From contig JBIOYL010000364.1 of the NCBI GenBank assembly GCA_044870185.1, positions 1 to 6,043 of the forward strand: a stretch of 6,043 bases of DNA, read 5' to 3'. Both the position numbers and the translations under genes were made by a program. The DNA is from JBIOYL01 sp044870185. Lineage in GTDB: Bacteria; Actinomycetota; CALGFH01. Below are positions 1-5,386 of this stretch, one piece after another (position 1 is the first letter of the stretch; each line of letters begins with the position of its first letter). The notes under the pieces are model-generated. The model was not told the DNA's origin, searched no databases, and saw only the letters and a program-made list of their open reading frames with translations.

Positions 1-735
1 CCCAGCCGGCTCGGCCCGCCGGCCGGTGCCGGCCGCTGGAGCCTGCTGCCCGCCCGCGCCGCCGACCCGACCCGCCGCCTGCACGCGGTTGCCGAGACGC
101 TGCTGGAACGCCACGGTGTGCTCACCCGCGGCGCGGTCGTGGCCGAGCGCATCCCGGGCGGCTTCGCCGGCACCTACGCGGTCCTCAAGGTCATGGAGGA
201 GGCGGGCCGCTGCCGGCGCGGCTACTTCGTCGACGGGCTCGGCGGCGCCCAGTTCTCGCCGCCCGGCGCGGTCGACCGCCTGCGCGCCCTGGCCGAGCCG
301 GGCCGGCAGCCGCAGACGGTCGTGCTGGCCGCCGCCGACCCGGCCAACCCCTACGGCGCCGCCCTGGCCTGGCCCGAGCGGCCGGCCGAGGCCGCCGCCG
401 ACCTGGGCACCCCGGCAGGGCCCGCCGCACCCCTGCGGGGCGAGCGGCCCGGGCACCGGCCGGGTCGCAAGGCGGGCGCGCTGGTGGTCCTGGTCGACGG
501 CGAGCTGGTGCTGTATGTCGAGCGGGGCGGCCGCACGCTGCTTACCTTCAGCGACGGCGCCGAGCGGCTGCGGCGGGCAGCCGACGCGCTCGCGCTGGCC
601 GTACGCGACGGCGCGCTTGGGCGGCTCGCGGTCGAGCGGGCGGACGGCGAGGCGGTGTTCGACACGCCGCTGGCCCGCGCGCTGGCCGAGGCCGGCTTCC
701 GCCCGTCCACCCGCGGCCTGCGGCTGCGCGGGTAG
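1..735 (+). CDS. lhr: Lhr-family ATP-dependent helicase, C-terminal end (5' truncated by window)
   Basis: This is the last 244 residues of a large DNA helicase, read in frame from base 1 to the TAG at 733-735. Lhr proteins are superfamily 2 helicases of about 1500 residues that translocate 3'-5' on single-stranded DNA and are linked to DNA repair. The motor domains lie outside the window. What remains is the Lhr-specific C-terminal region. Recognisable blocks are GRWSLLP near the left edge, the winged-helix-like stretch LLERHGVLTRGAVVAERIPG, then EEAGRCRRGYFV and GAQFSPPGAVDRLR, followed by AADPANPYGAALAWP and the late motif GHRPGRKAGALVVLVDGEL. All of these match my memory of the E. coli and mycobacterial Lhr C-terminus. 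The GTG at 118 is only an internal in-frame codon, because the frame is open to base 1 with family-like sequence. The nei gene begins 4 bases after the stop, so co-transcription and possibly translational coupling are inferred. The family call is secure; the true length and motor integrity cannot be seen. Confidence 0.95.
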   Translation, partial: PSRLGPPAGAGRWSLLPARAADPTRRLHAVAETLLERHGVLTRGAVVAERIPGGFAGTYAVLKVMEEAGRCRRGYFVDGLGGAQFSPPGAVDRLRALAEPGRQPQTVVLAAADPANPYGAALAWPERPAEAAADLGTPAGPAAPLRGERPGHRPGRKAGALVVLVDGELVLYVERGGRTLLTFSDGAERLRRAADALALAVRDGALGRLAVERADGEAVFDTPLARALAEAGFRPSTRGLRLRG

Positions 736-739
736 GGCC

Positions 740-1690
740 ATGCCGGAGGGCGACACCGTCCACCTGGCCGCCAGCCGGCTGCATGCGGCCCTGGCCGGCC
801 AGGTGCTGGCGGCCACCGACCTCCGCGTGCCACGGTTCGCCACCGCCAGCCTCGCCGGCCAGACGGTCCGCGAGGTCGCCGCCCGCGGCAAGCACCTGCT
901 GGCGCGCACCGACGCCGGCCTGACCCTGCACACCCACCTGAAGCTGGAGGGCGCCTGGCAGCTGTACCGGCCGGGGGAGCGCTGGCGCGGCCCCGCCCAC
1001 CAGGTCCGCGTGGTGCTGCGCACCGCGCCGTGGGTCGCGGTCGGCTTCCGGCTCGGCATCGTCGAGCTGCTGCCCACCGCGCGCGAGCGCGAGGCCGTCG
1101 GCCACCTCGGCCCCGACCCGCTCGGGCCGGACTGGGACCCGGTCGAGGCGGTGCGCCGGCTGCGCGCCGACCCGGCCCGGCCGGTCGGCGCCGCCCTGCT
1201 CGACCAGTCGGTGATCGCCGGGCCGGGCAACATCTACAAGGCCGAGGTGTGCTTCTTGCGCGGCCTGGATCCTTGGACGCCGGTCGGCGAGGTCGACGAC
1301 CCCGACGGGCTGGTCGGCCTGCTCGCCCGCCTGATGGACGCCAACCGCACCACCGGCCGCCAGATCACCACCGGCGACACCCGCCCCGGCCGCAGCCATT
1401 GGGTCGCCGGCCGGCAGGGCCTGCCCTGCCGGCGCTGCGGCACGCCCATCCGGCGCGGCTGGCAGGGCGGCACCGGCGGCGAGCGGGTGACCGACTGGTG
1501 CCCCGTCTGCCAGCCCGGCCCCGGCCCGGGAGATACCCCCGGGCCGGGAGGTCGCGGCCGGGCGGCCGGCCCAGGAGGTCGCGGCCGGGCGGCCGGCCCG
1601 GCGCCGGTCAGCACCGCCGGATCGAGCGCAGCGGCTGGCGGGGGCCGAAACGGGGCGCCCAGCGGCCGGCGGCGGCCAGCAGGCGGATGA
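740..1690 (+). CDS. nei: Nei2-type (Fpg/Nei family) DNA glycosylase/AP lyase with unusual C-terminal tail
   Basis: A 316-residue base-excision repair enzyme that removes oxidised bases and cuts the abasic strand. The start MPEGDTVH gives the catalytic Pro2 and Glu3 of the family; PEGDTV is the Nei rather than the Fpg form. Lys51 in RGKHLL is the conserved DNA-contacting lysine, and THLKLEGAW (65-73) matches Nei2-like proteins. The helix-two-turn-helix spans about 153-180 with the conserved GNIY (Asn164). A zinc finger follows with Cys230-X2-Cys233 and Cys254-X2-Cys257, including ERVTDWCP. Nei2 proteins usually end soon after the finger. Here another 58 residues rich in Gly, Pro, Arg and Ala follow, including two copies of GGRGRAAGP. 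The open frame extends upstream to base 26 inside lhr, but the ATG at 740 is fixed because Pro2 must follow the initiator Met. No strong Shine-Dalgarno is visible, so coupling to lhr, which ends 4 bases before, is likely. The 3' end overlaps the convergent glycosylase gene by 83 bp. Confidence 0.95.
   Translation: MPEGDTVHLAASRLHAALAGQVLAATDLRVPRFATASLAGQTVREVAARGKHLLARTDAGLTLHTHLKLEGAWQLYRPGERWRGPAHQVRVVLRTAPWVAVGFRLGIVELLPTAREREAVGHLGPDPLGPDWDPVEAVRRLRADPARPVGAALLDQSVIAGPGNIYKAEVCFLRGLDPWTPVGEVDDPDGLVGLLARLMDANRTTGRQITTGDTRPGRSHWVAGRQGLPCRRCGTPIRRGWQGGTGGERVTDWCPVCQPGPGPGDTPGPGGRGRAAGPGGRGRAAGPAPVSTAGSSAAAGGGRNGAPSGRRRPAGG
1520..1548. terminator. GC-rich perfect inverted repeat (possible terminator between convergent genes)
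   Basis: An 11-bp perfect inverted repeat (cccggcccggg at 1520-1530, its complement at 1538-1548) encloses a 7-base loop, agatacc. It lies just after the codons for the nei zinc finger and 59 bases past the stop of the minus-strand glycosylase gene. It could terminate transcription from that gene, or from both sides. There is no T-tract on either strand. Such hairpins without U-tails are proposed as terminators in high-GC actinobacteria, but function is not proven. It lies inside the nei reading frame, which weakens the case for it as the nei terminator unless the real nei end is earlier. Confidence 0.4.
1547..1600. repeat. Two-copy 27-bp tandem direct repeat
   Basis: Two adjacent 27-bp copies (1547-1573 and 1574-1600) are identical except for the last base (a versus g). 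The unit is a multiple of three and keeps the nei frame open, encoding GGRGRAAGP twice (residues 270-278 and 279-287). It sits between the zinc-finger codons and the overlap with the convergent gene. It looks like a recent slippage or duplication event in low-complexity DNA. Confidence 0.9.
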
Positions 1691-2522
1691 CCCGGCCGCG
1701 GTGGCCGGCGTAGGGGGCGAGCAGCTCCAGCATGCGGGCGTCATCGCCGCGCGGCTCCCCGGCCAGCGCCCAGCTCACCAGGTGGGGAAGGTGGTAGTCG
1801 CCGACCGACACGGCGTCGGCGTCGCCGAGCGCCACGATCGCCACCTCGGCCGCCGTCCACGGGCCGACCCCGGGCAGCGCCTGCAGCAGCCGGGCGCCCT
1901 CGGCCGGCGGCAGCTCGACCACCCGCTCGACCTGCCGGGCCCGGCTGGCCGCGAACCGGACGGCGTTGGCCCGGCGCATCTCGACGCCGTAGCGGTGCAG
2001 CTCCCAGTACGGCGTCGTGGCCAGCACCTCGGGGTCGGGCGGCACGACCAGGGGCAGCGGGCCGGGCGCCGGCATGCCCCAGCGGCGCACGATCGCGCGG
2101 TAGGCCGCCCGCGCCTGCACGCCGGGCACCTTCTGCTCCAGGATCGACGGCACCAGCGCGTCGAACACGCGCCGCGAGCGGCTGATGCGCAGGCCGGGCA
2201 GGTCATGGTGCAGGCGGGCGACCAGCCCGTCGGGGGCGAACCCGTCCAGCGAGTCGTGCGCGCCGAGCAGCTCGGGCGCGGCCGCCAGGCACCAGCGCGC
2301 TCCCGGACCCCAGGCCGCGACCCGGACCACGCCGTCCTCGGCCGCGTAGCGTGCGGTCGCCGGCCCGTCCGGCGTGCGCAGCGCCTGCCACCAGGCGCCG
2401 TCCGCGTCCACCAGCATGCACGGATCGGCGTGCCCGCGGCGCAGCGGGCCGAGGGTGAGCCCGAGCTGCACCGGCAGGGCCGGCCGCACGGTGGTCTCCA
2501 GCGGGCTGTCGGTGGCCTGCAT
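1608..2522 (-). CDS. AlkA-like DNA-3-methyladenine glycosylase (HhH-GPD family)
   Basis: A 304-residue protein of the helix-hairpin-helix/Gly-Pro-Asp glycosylase superfamily, which removes alkylated bases such as 3-methyladenine. The N-terminal 110 or so residues form the variable domain. The glycosylase core starts near DALVPSILEQKV (121-132), where the EQ pair is typical of AlkA-like proteins. The helix-hairpin-helix is LLQALPGVGPWTAAEV (212-227), close to the PGIGRWTA form of E. coli AlkA. The expected catalytic aspartate is Asp242 in SVGDYHLP. I see no lysine near the hairpin as in bifunctional Ogg/Nth enzymes, so a monofunctional glycosylase is inferred. Actinobacterial relatives are usually annotated as DNA-3-methyladenine glycosylase 2 family. 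The gene converges on nei, overlapping its 3' end, and diverges from dapA. The ATG at 2522 is supported by a -10-like TAGCAT six bases upstream, which suggests a leaderless mRNA. The exact substrate range cannot be read from sequence. Confidence 0.93.
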   Translation of the reverse strand: MQATDSPLETTVRPALPVQLGLTLGPLRRGHADPCMLVDADGAWWQALRTPDGPATARYAAEDGVVRVAAWGPGARWCLAAAPELLGAHDSLDGFAPDGLVARLHHDLPGLRISRSRRVFDALVPSILEQKVPGVQARAAYRAIVRRWGMPAPGPLPLVVPPDPEVLATTPYWELHRYGVEMRRANAVRFAASRARQVERVVELPPAEGARLLQALPGVGPWTAAEVAIVALGDADAVSVGDYHLPHLVSWALAGEPRGDDARMLELLAPYAGHRGRVIRLLAAAGRWAPRFGPRQPLRSIRRC

Positions 2523-2528
2523 GCGCGG

Positions 2529-2557
2529 ATGCTACGCGGCCCGGGTGACACGGCGAA
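2529..2557 (-). promoter_or_regulatory. Putative leaderless promoter of the AlkA-like gene
   Basis: On the minus strand a TAGCAT hexamer (2534 to 2529) fits the actinobacterial -10 pattern TANNNT. Six bases separate it from the A of the ATG at 2522, so transcription would begin at or next to the start codon. A weak -35-like TTCGCC (2557 to 2552) lies 17 bases further upstream. No Shine-Dalgarno precedes this ATG, which agrees with leaderless translation, a common mode in actinobacteria. Confidence 0.55.
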
Positions 2558-2682
2558 GCCGGCCGGGCGGCCAGGGCCGGGCGCACGGCACACGGCCGGC
2601 GGGCGGGGGGCGGGCGGGCCGGGCGCCCGGGGCCGGGCGCCACGCGGCCGCCGGCCGCGCCGCCGGCCGGGCCGGCCTGGAA

Positions 2683-2720
2683 ATCCGCCGGGTTCGGGCA
2701 TCCGCCGGGTAGAATCCGCC
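2683..2720. repeat. Short direct repeats ATCCGCCGGGT upstream of dapA
   Basis: The 11-mer atccgccgggt occurs at 2683-2693 and 2700-2710, and a 7-base partial copy, atccgcc, at 2714-2720. The offsets are 17 and 14 bases. The repeats flank and overlap the TAGAAT box at 2710-2715. They could be a regulator binding site or chance repetition in biased DNA. Confidence 0.6.
2710..2715 (+). promoter_or_regulatory. Possible -10 element for the dapA-rnj-ftsK operon
   Basis: TAGAAT matches the -10 consensus TATAAT at five of six positions and stands out in GC-dense surroundings. It would give a dapA leader of roughly 100 bases. No convincing -35 hexamer is found at a 16-18 base spacing, so the call rests on the -10 box alone. 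Confidence 0.4.
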
Positions 2721-2804
2721 AAGACGCCGGCACACGGCGGACCGCGGGCGGCACCGACCGCCGGCACCGGTCCCCGCCGCCATCCGGCTCGGCACGGTTC
2801 CGCT

Positions 2805-2812
2805 GGGGAGGA
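2805..2812 (+). promoter_or_regulatory. Ribosome binding site of dapA
   Basis: The purine run ggggagga ends 7 bases before the ATG at 2820. It fits pairing with the 16S rRNA 3' end and fixes the dapA start, even though the frame is open much further upstream. Confidence 0.85.
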
Positions 2813-2819
2813 CGATCGC

Positions 2820-3710
2820 ATGCCCGGTCGCTTCGGCCGCGTGCTCACGGCCATGGCCACGCCGTTCACCGACGACGGCTCGCTGGACCTCGACGGCGCG
2901 CAGCGTCTGGCCCGCCACCTGCTCGACCACGGCACCGACACGCTGGTGGTGGCCGGGACCACGGGCGAGGCGCCGACGCTCACCTTCGAGGAGAAGTCCC
3001 GGCTGTGGGCGGCCGTGGTGGAGGCGGCCGGGGACGGCCGGCGTGTCATGGCCGGCACCTCGACCTACTCGACCGCCGAGTCCATCGACCTGACCCTGGC
3101 CGCCTCCAAGGCCGGCGTGGGGTCGCTGCTGCTGGTCACGCCCTACTACAACAAGCCGCCCCAGGAGGGGCTGGTCGCCCACTTCACCGCCATCGCCGGG
3201 GTCACCGGGCTGCCCTGCATGCTGTACAACATCCCCGGCCGGACGGCCTGCACCATCGAGGTGCCGACCATGGTCCGGCTCGCCGAGGTCGACAACCTCG
3301 TGGCCGTCAAGGACGCGGTGGGCGACATGGCCGCCGCGAGCCGCCTGCACCGGGATACCGGCGGCCGCTTCGAGCAGTACTCGGGCGACGACAAGAACCT
3401 ACTGCCGCTGCTGGCCGTGGGCGGCGTCGGCGTGGTCAGCGTCGCCTCCCATCTGGTCGGCCCGGCCATCCAGGAGCTCGTCGCGGCCTTCGAGCAGGGC
3501 GAGTGCCGGCGGGCGCTCGACCTGCACCTGCGCCACCTGCGCCTGTTCGAGGGCCTGTTCGCCACCTCGAGCCCGATCCTGCTCAAGGCCTGCCTGCGGC
3601 TGCTGGGGCTGCCGTCCGGGCCGCTGCGGCCGCCGCTGGTGGACGCGACGCCCGAGCAGATGGAGTTCGCGGCCGGGCTGCTCGCCGACGTCGGGCTGAG
3701 TGATCGGTGA
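2820..3710 (+). CDS. dapA: 4-hydroxy-tetrahydrodipicolinate synthase
   Basis: A 296-residue cytoplasmic TIM-barrel enzyme, the usual length for the family. It condenses pyruvate with aspartate semialdehyde, the first committed step toward diaminopimelate (cell wall) and lysine. The key residues are visible. The loop AGTTGEAPTL carries Thr47 and Thr48; Tyr110 lies in VTPYYNKP; Tyr136 and Arg141 lie in LYNIPGR. The Schiff-base lysine is Lys164 in VAVKDAVGD. These correspond to E. coli Thr44, Tyr107, Tyr133, Arg138 and Lys161 with a constant offset of three. The full catalytic set points to DapA rather than to N-acetylneuraminate lyase or another relative. The ATG follows a good ribosome binding site. 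The stop codon overlaps the GTG start of the RNase J gene (GTGA at 3707-3710), so the two are likely translationally coupled. No dapB is adjacent. A possible promoter with short repeats lies about 100 bases upstream. Confidence 0.96.
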   Translation: MPGRFGRVLTAMATPFTDDGSLDLDGAQRLARHLLDHGTDTLVVAGTTGEAPTLTFEEKSRLWAAVVEAAGDGRRVMAGTSTYSTAESIDLTLAASKAGVGSLLLVTPYYNKPPQEGLVAHFTAIAGVTGLPCMLYNIPGRTACTIEVPTMVRLAEVDNLVAVKDAVGDMAAASRLHRDTGGRFEQYSGDDKNLLPLLAVGGVGVVSVASHLVGPAIQELVAAFEQGECRRALDLHLRHLRLFEGLFATSSPILLKACLRLLGLPSGPLRPPLVDATPEQMEFAAGLLADVGLSDR

Positions 3711-5383
3711 CCGGGGGACCTGACGTCCGATCGGGCCCGGCCCGCGTCGCCTTCCTGGGCGGCCTGGGTGCGATCGGGCGCAACTGCGCGGTGGTGGAGT
3801 ACGCCGGCGCCCGCCTGCTGATCGACTGCGGCCTCGCCTTCCCGGACGCCGACCAGCCCGGCGTCGACATCATCCTGCCCGACTTCACCTGGCTGGCGGA
3901 GCAGCCCGAGCGGGTGGTCGGCGTGGTGCTCACCCACGCCCACGAGGACCACATGGGCGCCCTGCCCTATTTCCTGCGCGACTTCGACGTGCCCGTGTAC
4001 GGCACCCGGCTGTCGCTCGGGATGCTGTCGGCCAAGCTGGAGGAGTACGACCTGGCGCCGTCGCTGGTGGAGGTGGGCGGCGGCGAGCGTACCGGACTCG
4101 GCCCGTTCGACCTGGAGTTCTTCGCCGTGACGCACTCCATCCCCGACGGGGTGGCGGTGGCGGTGCGCACCCCGGCCGGCACGATCGTGCACACCGGCGA
4201 CTTCAAGCTGGACCTGACGCCCATCGACCGGCGCACGACCGACCTCGGCGGGCTCGCCCGCCTGGCCGCCGCCGACGGGGTCGACCTGCTCCTGTCCGAC
4301 TCGACCAACGCCGAGACGCCCGGCTTCATCCCCTCCGAGGCCGAGGTGGGCCAGGAGCTGCAGCACATCTTCGCGCGGGCCCGGCGGCGCGTGGTGGTGG
4401 CCTGCTTCGCCAGTCACGTGCACCGCATGCAGCAGGTCCTCGACGCCGCCCAGGCCCTGGGGCGCAAGGTCGCCCTGGTCGGGCGCAGCATGCTGCGCAA
4501 CGTCCGGGTGGCCGGCGAGCTCGGCTACCTGAACATCCCGTCCGGCCTGCTGATCCCGGTCGAGGAGCTGGGCCAGCGTGCGCCGGCCGAGACGGTGGTG
4601 CTGTGCACCGGCTCGCAGGGCGAGCCGTTCTCGGCCCTGTCGCTGATCGCCGGGCGGGACCACAAGTGGGTGCGGATCGAGCCGGGCGACACCGTGGTGC
4701 TGTCGTCCTCGCTGATCCCCGGCAACGAGGCGGCCGTCTACCGCACGATCAACGACCTGGCCCGGGAAGGCGCCGACGTCTACCACAAGGGCAACGCGCG
4801 CGTGCACGTCTCCGGCCACGCCGCCCAGGGCGAGCTGACCATGCTGCTGGCCACCCTGCGGCCACGCAACGTCGTCCCCGTCCACGGCGAGTACCGGCAT
4901 CTCGCCGCCCACGCGCGGCTGGCCGAGGCGACCGGCATGGCGCCCGGCCACATCTTCGTGTGCGAGGACGGCGACGTGATCGAGCTGCACGGCGGTGTGG
5001 CCCGCCGGGCCGAGCCGGTCCACGCCGGCATGGTGTTCGTCGACGGCCTGGGCGTGGGCGACGTGGGCGACGCCGTGCTGCGCGACCGGCGCAAGCTCGG
5101 CGGCGAGGGCTTCGTGCACGTCGTGGCGACGGTGGAGGCACAGACCGGCAAGGTGCTGGCCGGCCCCGACATCGTCACCCGCGGCTTCGTGTACGAGCCG
5201 GAGTCGGCCGAGCTGATCGAGGAGGCCCGCCTGCGGGTGCTGGACGTCCTCGAGCAGGCCGCGGCCGACGGGGTGGTCGACCCGACCATCCTCAAGCAGC
5301 ACATGCGCCAGGCCGCCTCGGCCCTGTTCAGGGAGCGCACCCTGCGGCGCCCCATCATCATCCCCACGGTGATGGAGGTCTGA
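3707..5383 (+). CDS. rnj: Ribonuclease J (metallo-beta-lactamase/beta-CASP RNase)
   Basis: A 558-residue RNase that degrades and matures mRNA and rRNA, acting as a 5'-3' exonuclease and an endonuclease in the family. The metallo-beta-lactamase domain has the zinc motif HAHEDH (77-82), His143 in VTHSIPD and Asp165 in HTGDFK. The beta-CASP insert covers roughly 200-360, with SDSTNAE (197-203), CFASHVHR (233-240) and GSQGEP (302-307). Then come VSGHA (368-372) and the metal-binding PVHGEYRHL (391-399, His393). The C-terminal domain ends at PIIIPTVMEV. The GTG at 3707 is chosen because the RVAFLGGLG strand follows at residue 13 and the next in-frame start would cut into the fold. It overlaps the dapA stop and lacks a strong ribosome binding site, which suggests coupling. 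Two positions differ from the usual motifs: GLGAIGRN where GLGEIGRN is common, and HAHEDH where HGHEDH is common. No metal ligand is lost. Confidence 0.96.
   Translation: MTGGPDVRSGPARVAFLGGLGAIGRNCAVVEYAGARLLIDCGLAFPDADQPGVDIILPDFTWLAEQPERVVGVVLTHAHEDHMGALPYFLRDFDVPVYGTRLSLGMLSAKLEEYDLAPSLVEVGGGERTGLGPFDLEFFAVTHSIPDGVAVAVRTPAGTIVHTGDFKLDLTPIDRRTTDLGGLARLAAADGVDLLLSDSTNAETPGFIPSEAEVGQELQHIFARARRRVVVACFASHVHRMQQVLDAAQALGRKVALVGRSMLRNVRVAGELGYLNIPSGLLIPVEELGQRAPAETVVLCTGSQGEPFSALSLIAGRDHKWVRIEPGDTVVLSSSLIPGNEAAVYRTINDLAREGADVYHKGNARVHVSGHAAQGELTMLLATLRPRNVVPVHGEYRHLAAHARLAEATGMAPGHIFVCEDGDVIELHGGVARRAEPVHAGMVFVDGLGVGDVGDAVLRDRRKLGGEGFVHVVATVEAQTGKVLAGPDIVTRGFVYEPESAELIEEARLRVLDVLEQAAADGVVDPTILKQHMRQAASALFRERTLRRPIIIPTVMEV
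5374..5379 (+). promoter_or_regulatory. Ribosome binding site of ftsK inside the RNase J gene
   Basis: GGAGGT is a near-perfect Shine-Dalgarno, 7 bases before the ATG at 5387. It lies within the last sense codons of the RNase J gene (ATG GAG GTC TGA). This decides the ftsK start and shows that the two genes are read from one transcript. Confidence 0.85.
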
Positions 5384-5386
5384 CCG

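Larger units (their letters stand above)
2523..2819. other. Divergent intergenic region between the AlkA-like gene and dapA
   Basis: This 297-bp stretch has no gene that I can support. Next to the minus-strand ATG lies the probable leaderless promoter. From about 2560 to 2680 it is almost pure G and C, with a perfect 12-bp palindrome (ccgggcgcccgg, 2619-2630), a 12-bp direct repeat (gggccgggcgcc at 2616-2627 and 2630-2641) and a 7-bp inverted repeat with a 3-base centre (2643-2659). A cluster of ATCCGCC repeats and a TAGAAT box follow at 2683-2720, and then the dapA leader with its ribosome binding site. I recognise no riboswitch or small RNA. Confidence 0.8.

Noticed and set aside
26..739. 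In-frame upstream extension of nei to a 554-residue protein
   Set aside because: It overlaps the well-supported lhr frame, has only low-complexity Arg/Ala/Pro sequence, and Nei chemistry needs the proline right after the initiator Met at 740.
548..1744. 398-residue minus-strand open frame across lhr and nei
   Set aside because: Shadow of two recognisable genes, with Gly/Ala/Arg-rich low-complexity sequence and no family features.
1701..2819. Upstream extension of the dapA frame to 669 residues
   Set aside because: The added part is antisense to the AlkA-like gene and then runs through the intergenic block. The ribosome binding site and the DapA family start place the beginning at 2820.
2720..2819. 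A riboswitch or attenuator in the dapA leader
   Set aside because: There are short GC repeats (cgccggcac at 2725-2733 and 2759-2767), but no known riboswitch core, no leader peptide rich in Lys codons and no terminator-like hairpin with a T-tract.
1775..3058. 427-residue minus-strand frame spanning the AlkA-like gene, the intergenic region and dapA
   Set aside because: It is an out-of-frame shadow of the AlkA-like gene and antisense to dapA, dominated by Arg and Pro.
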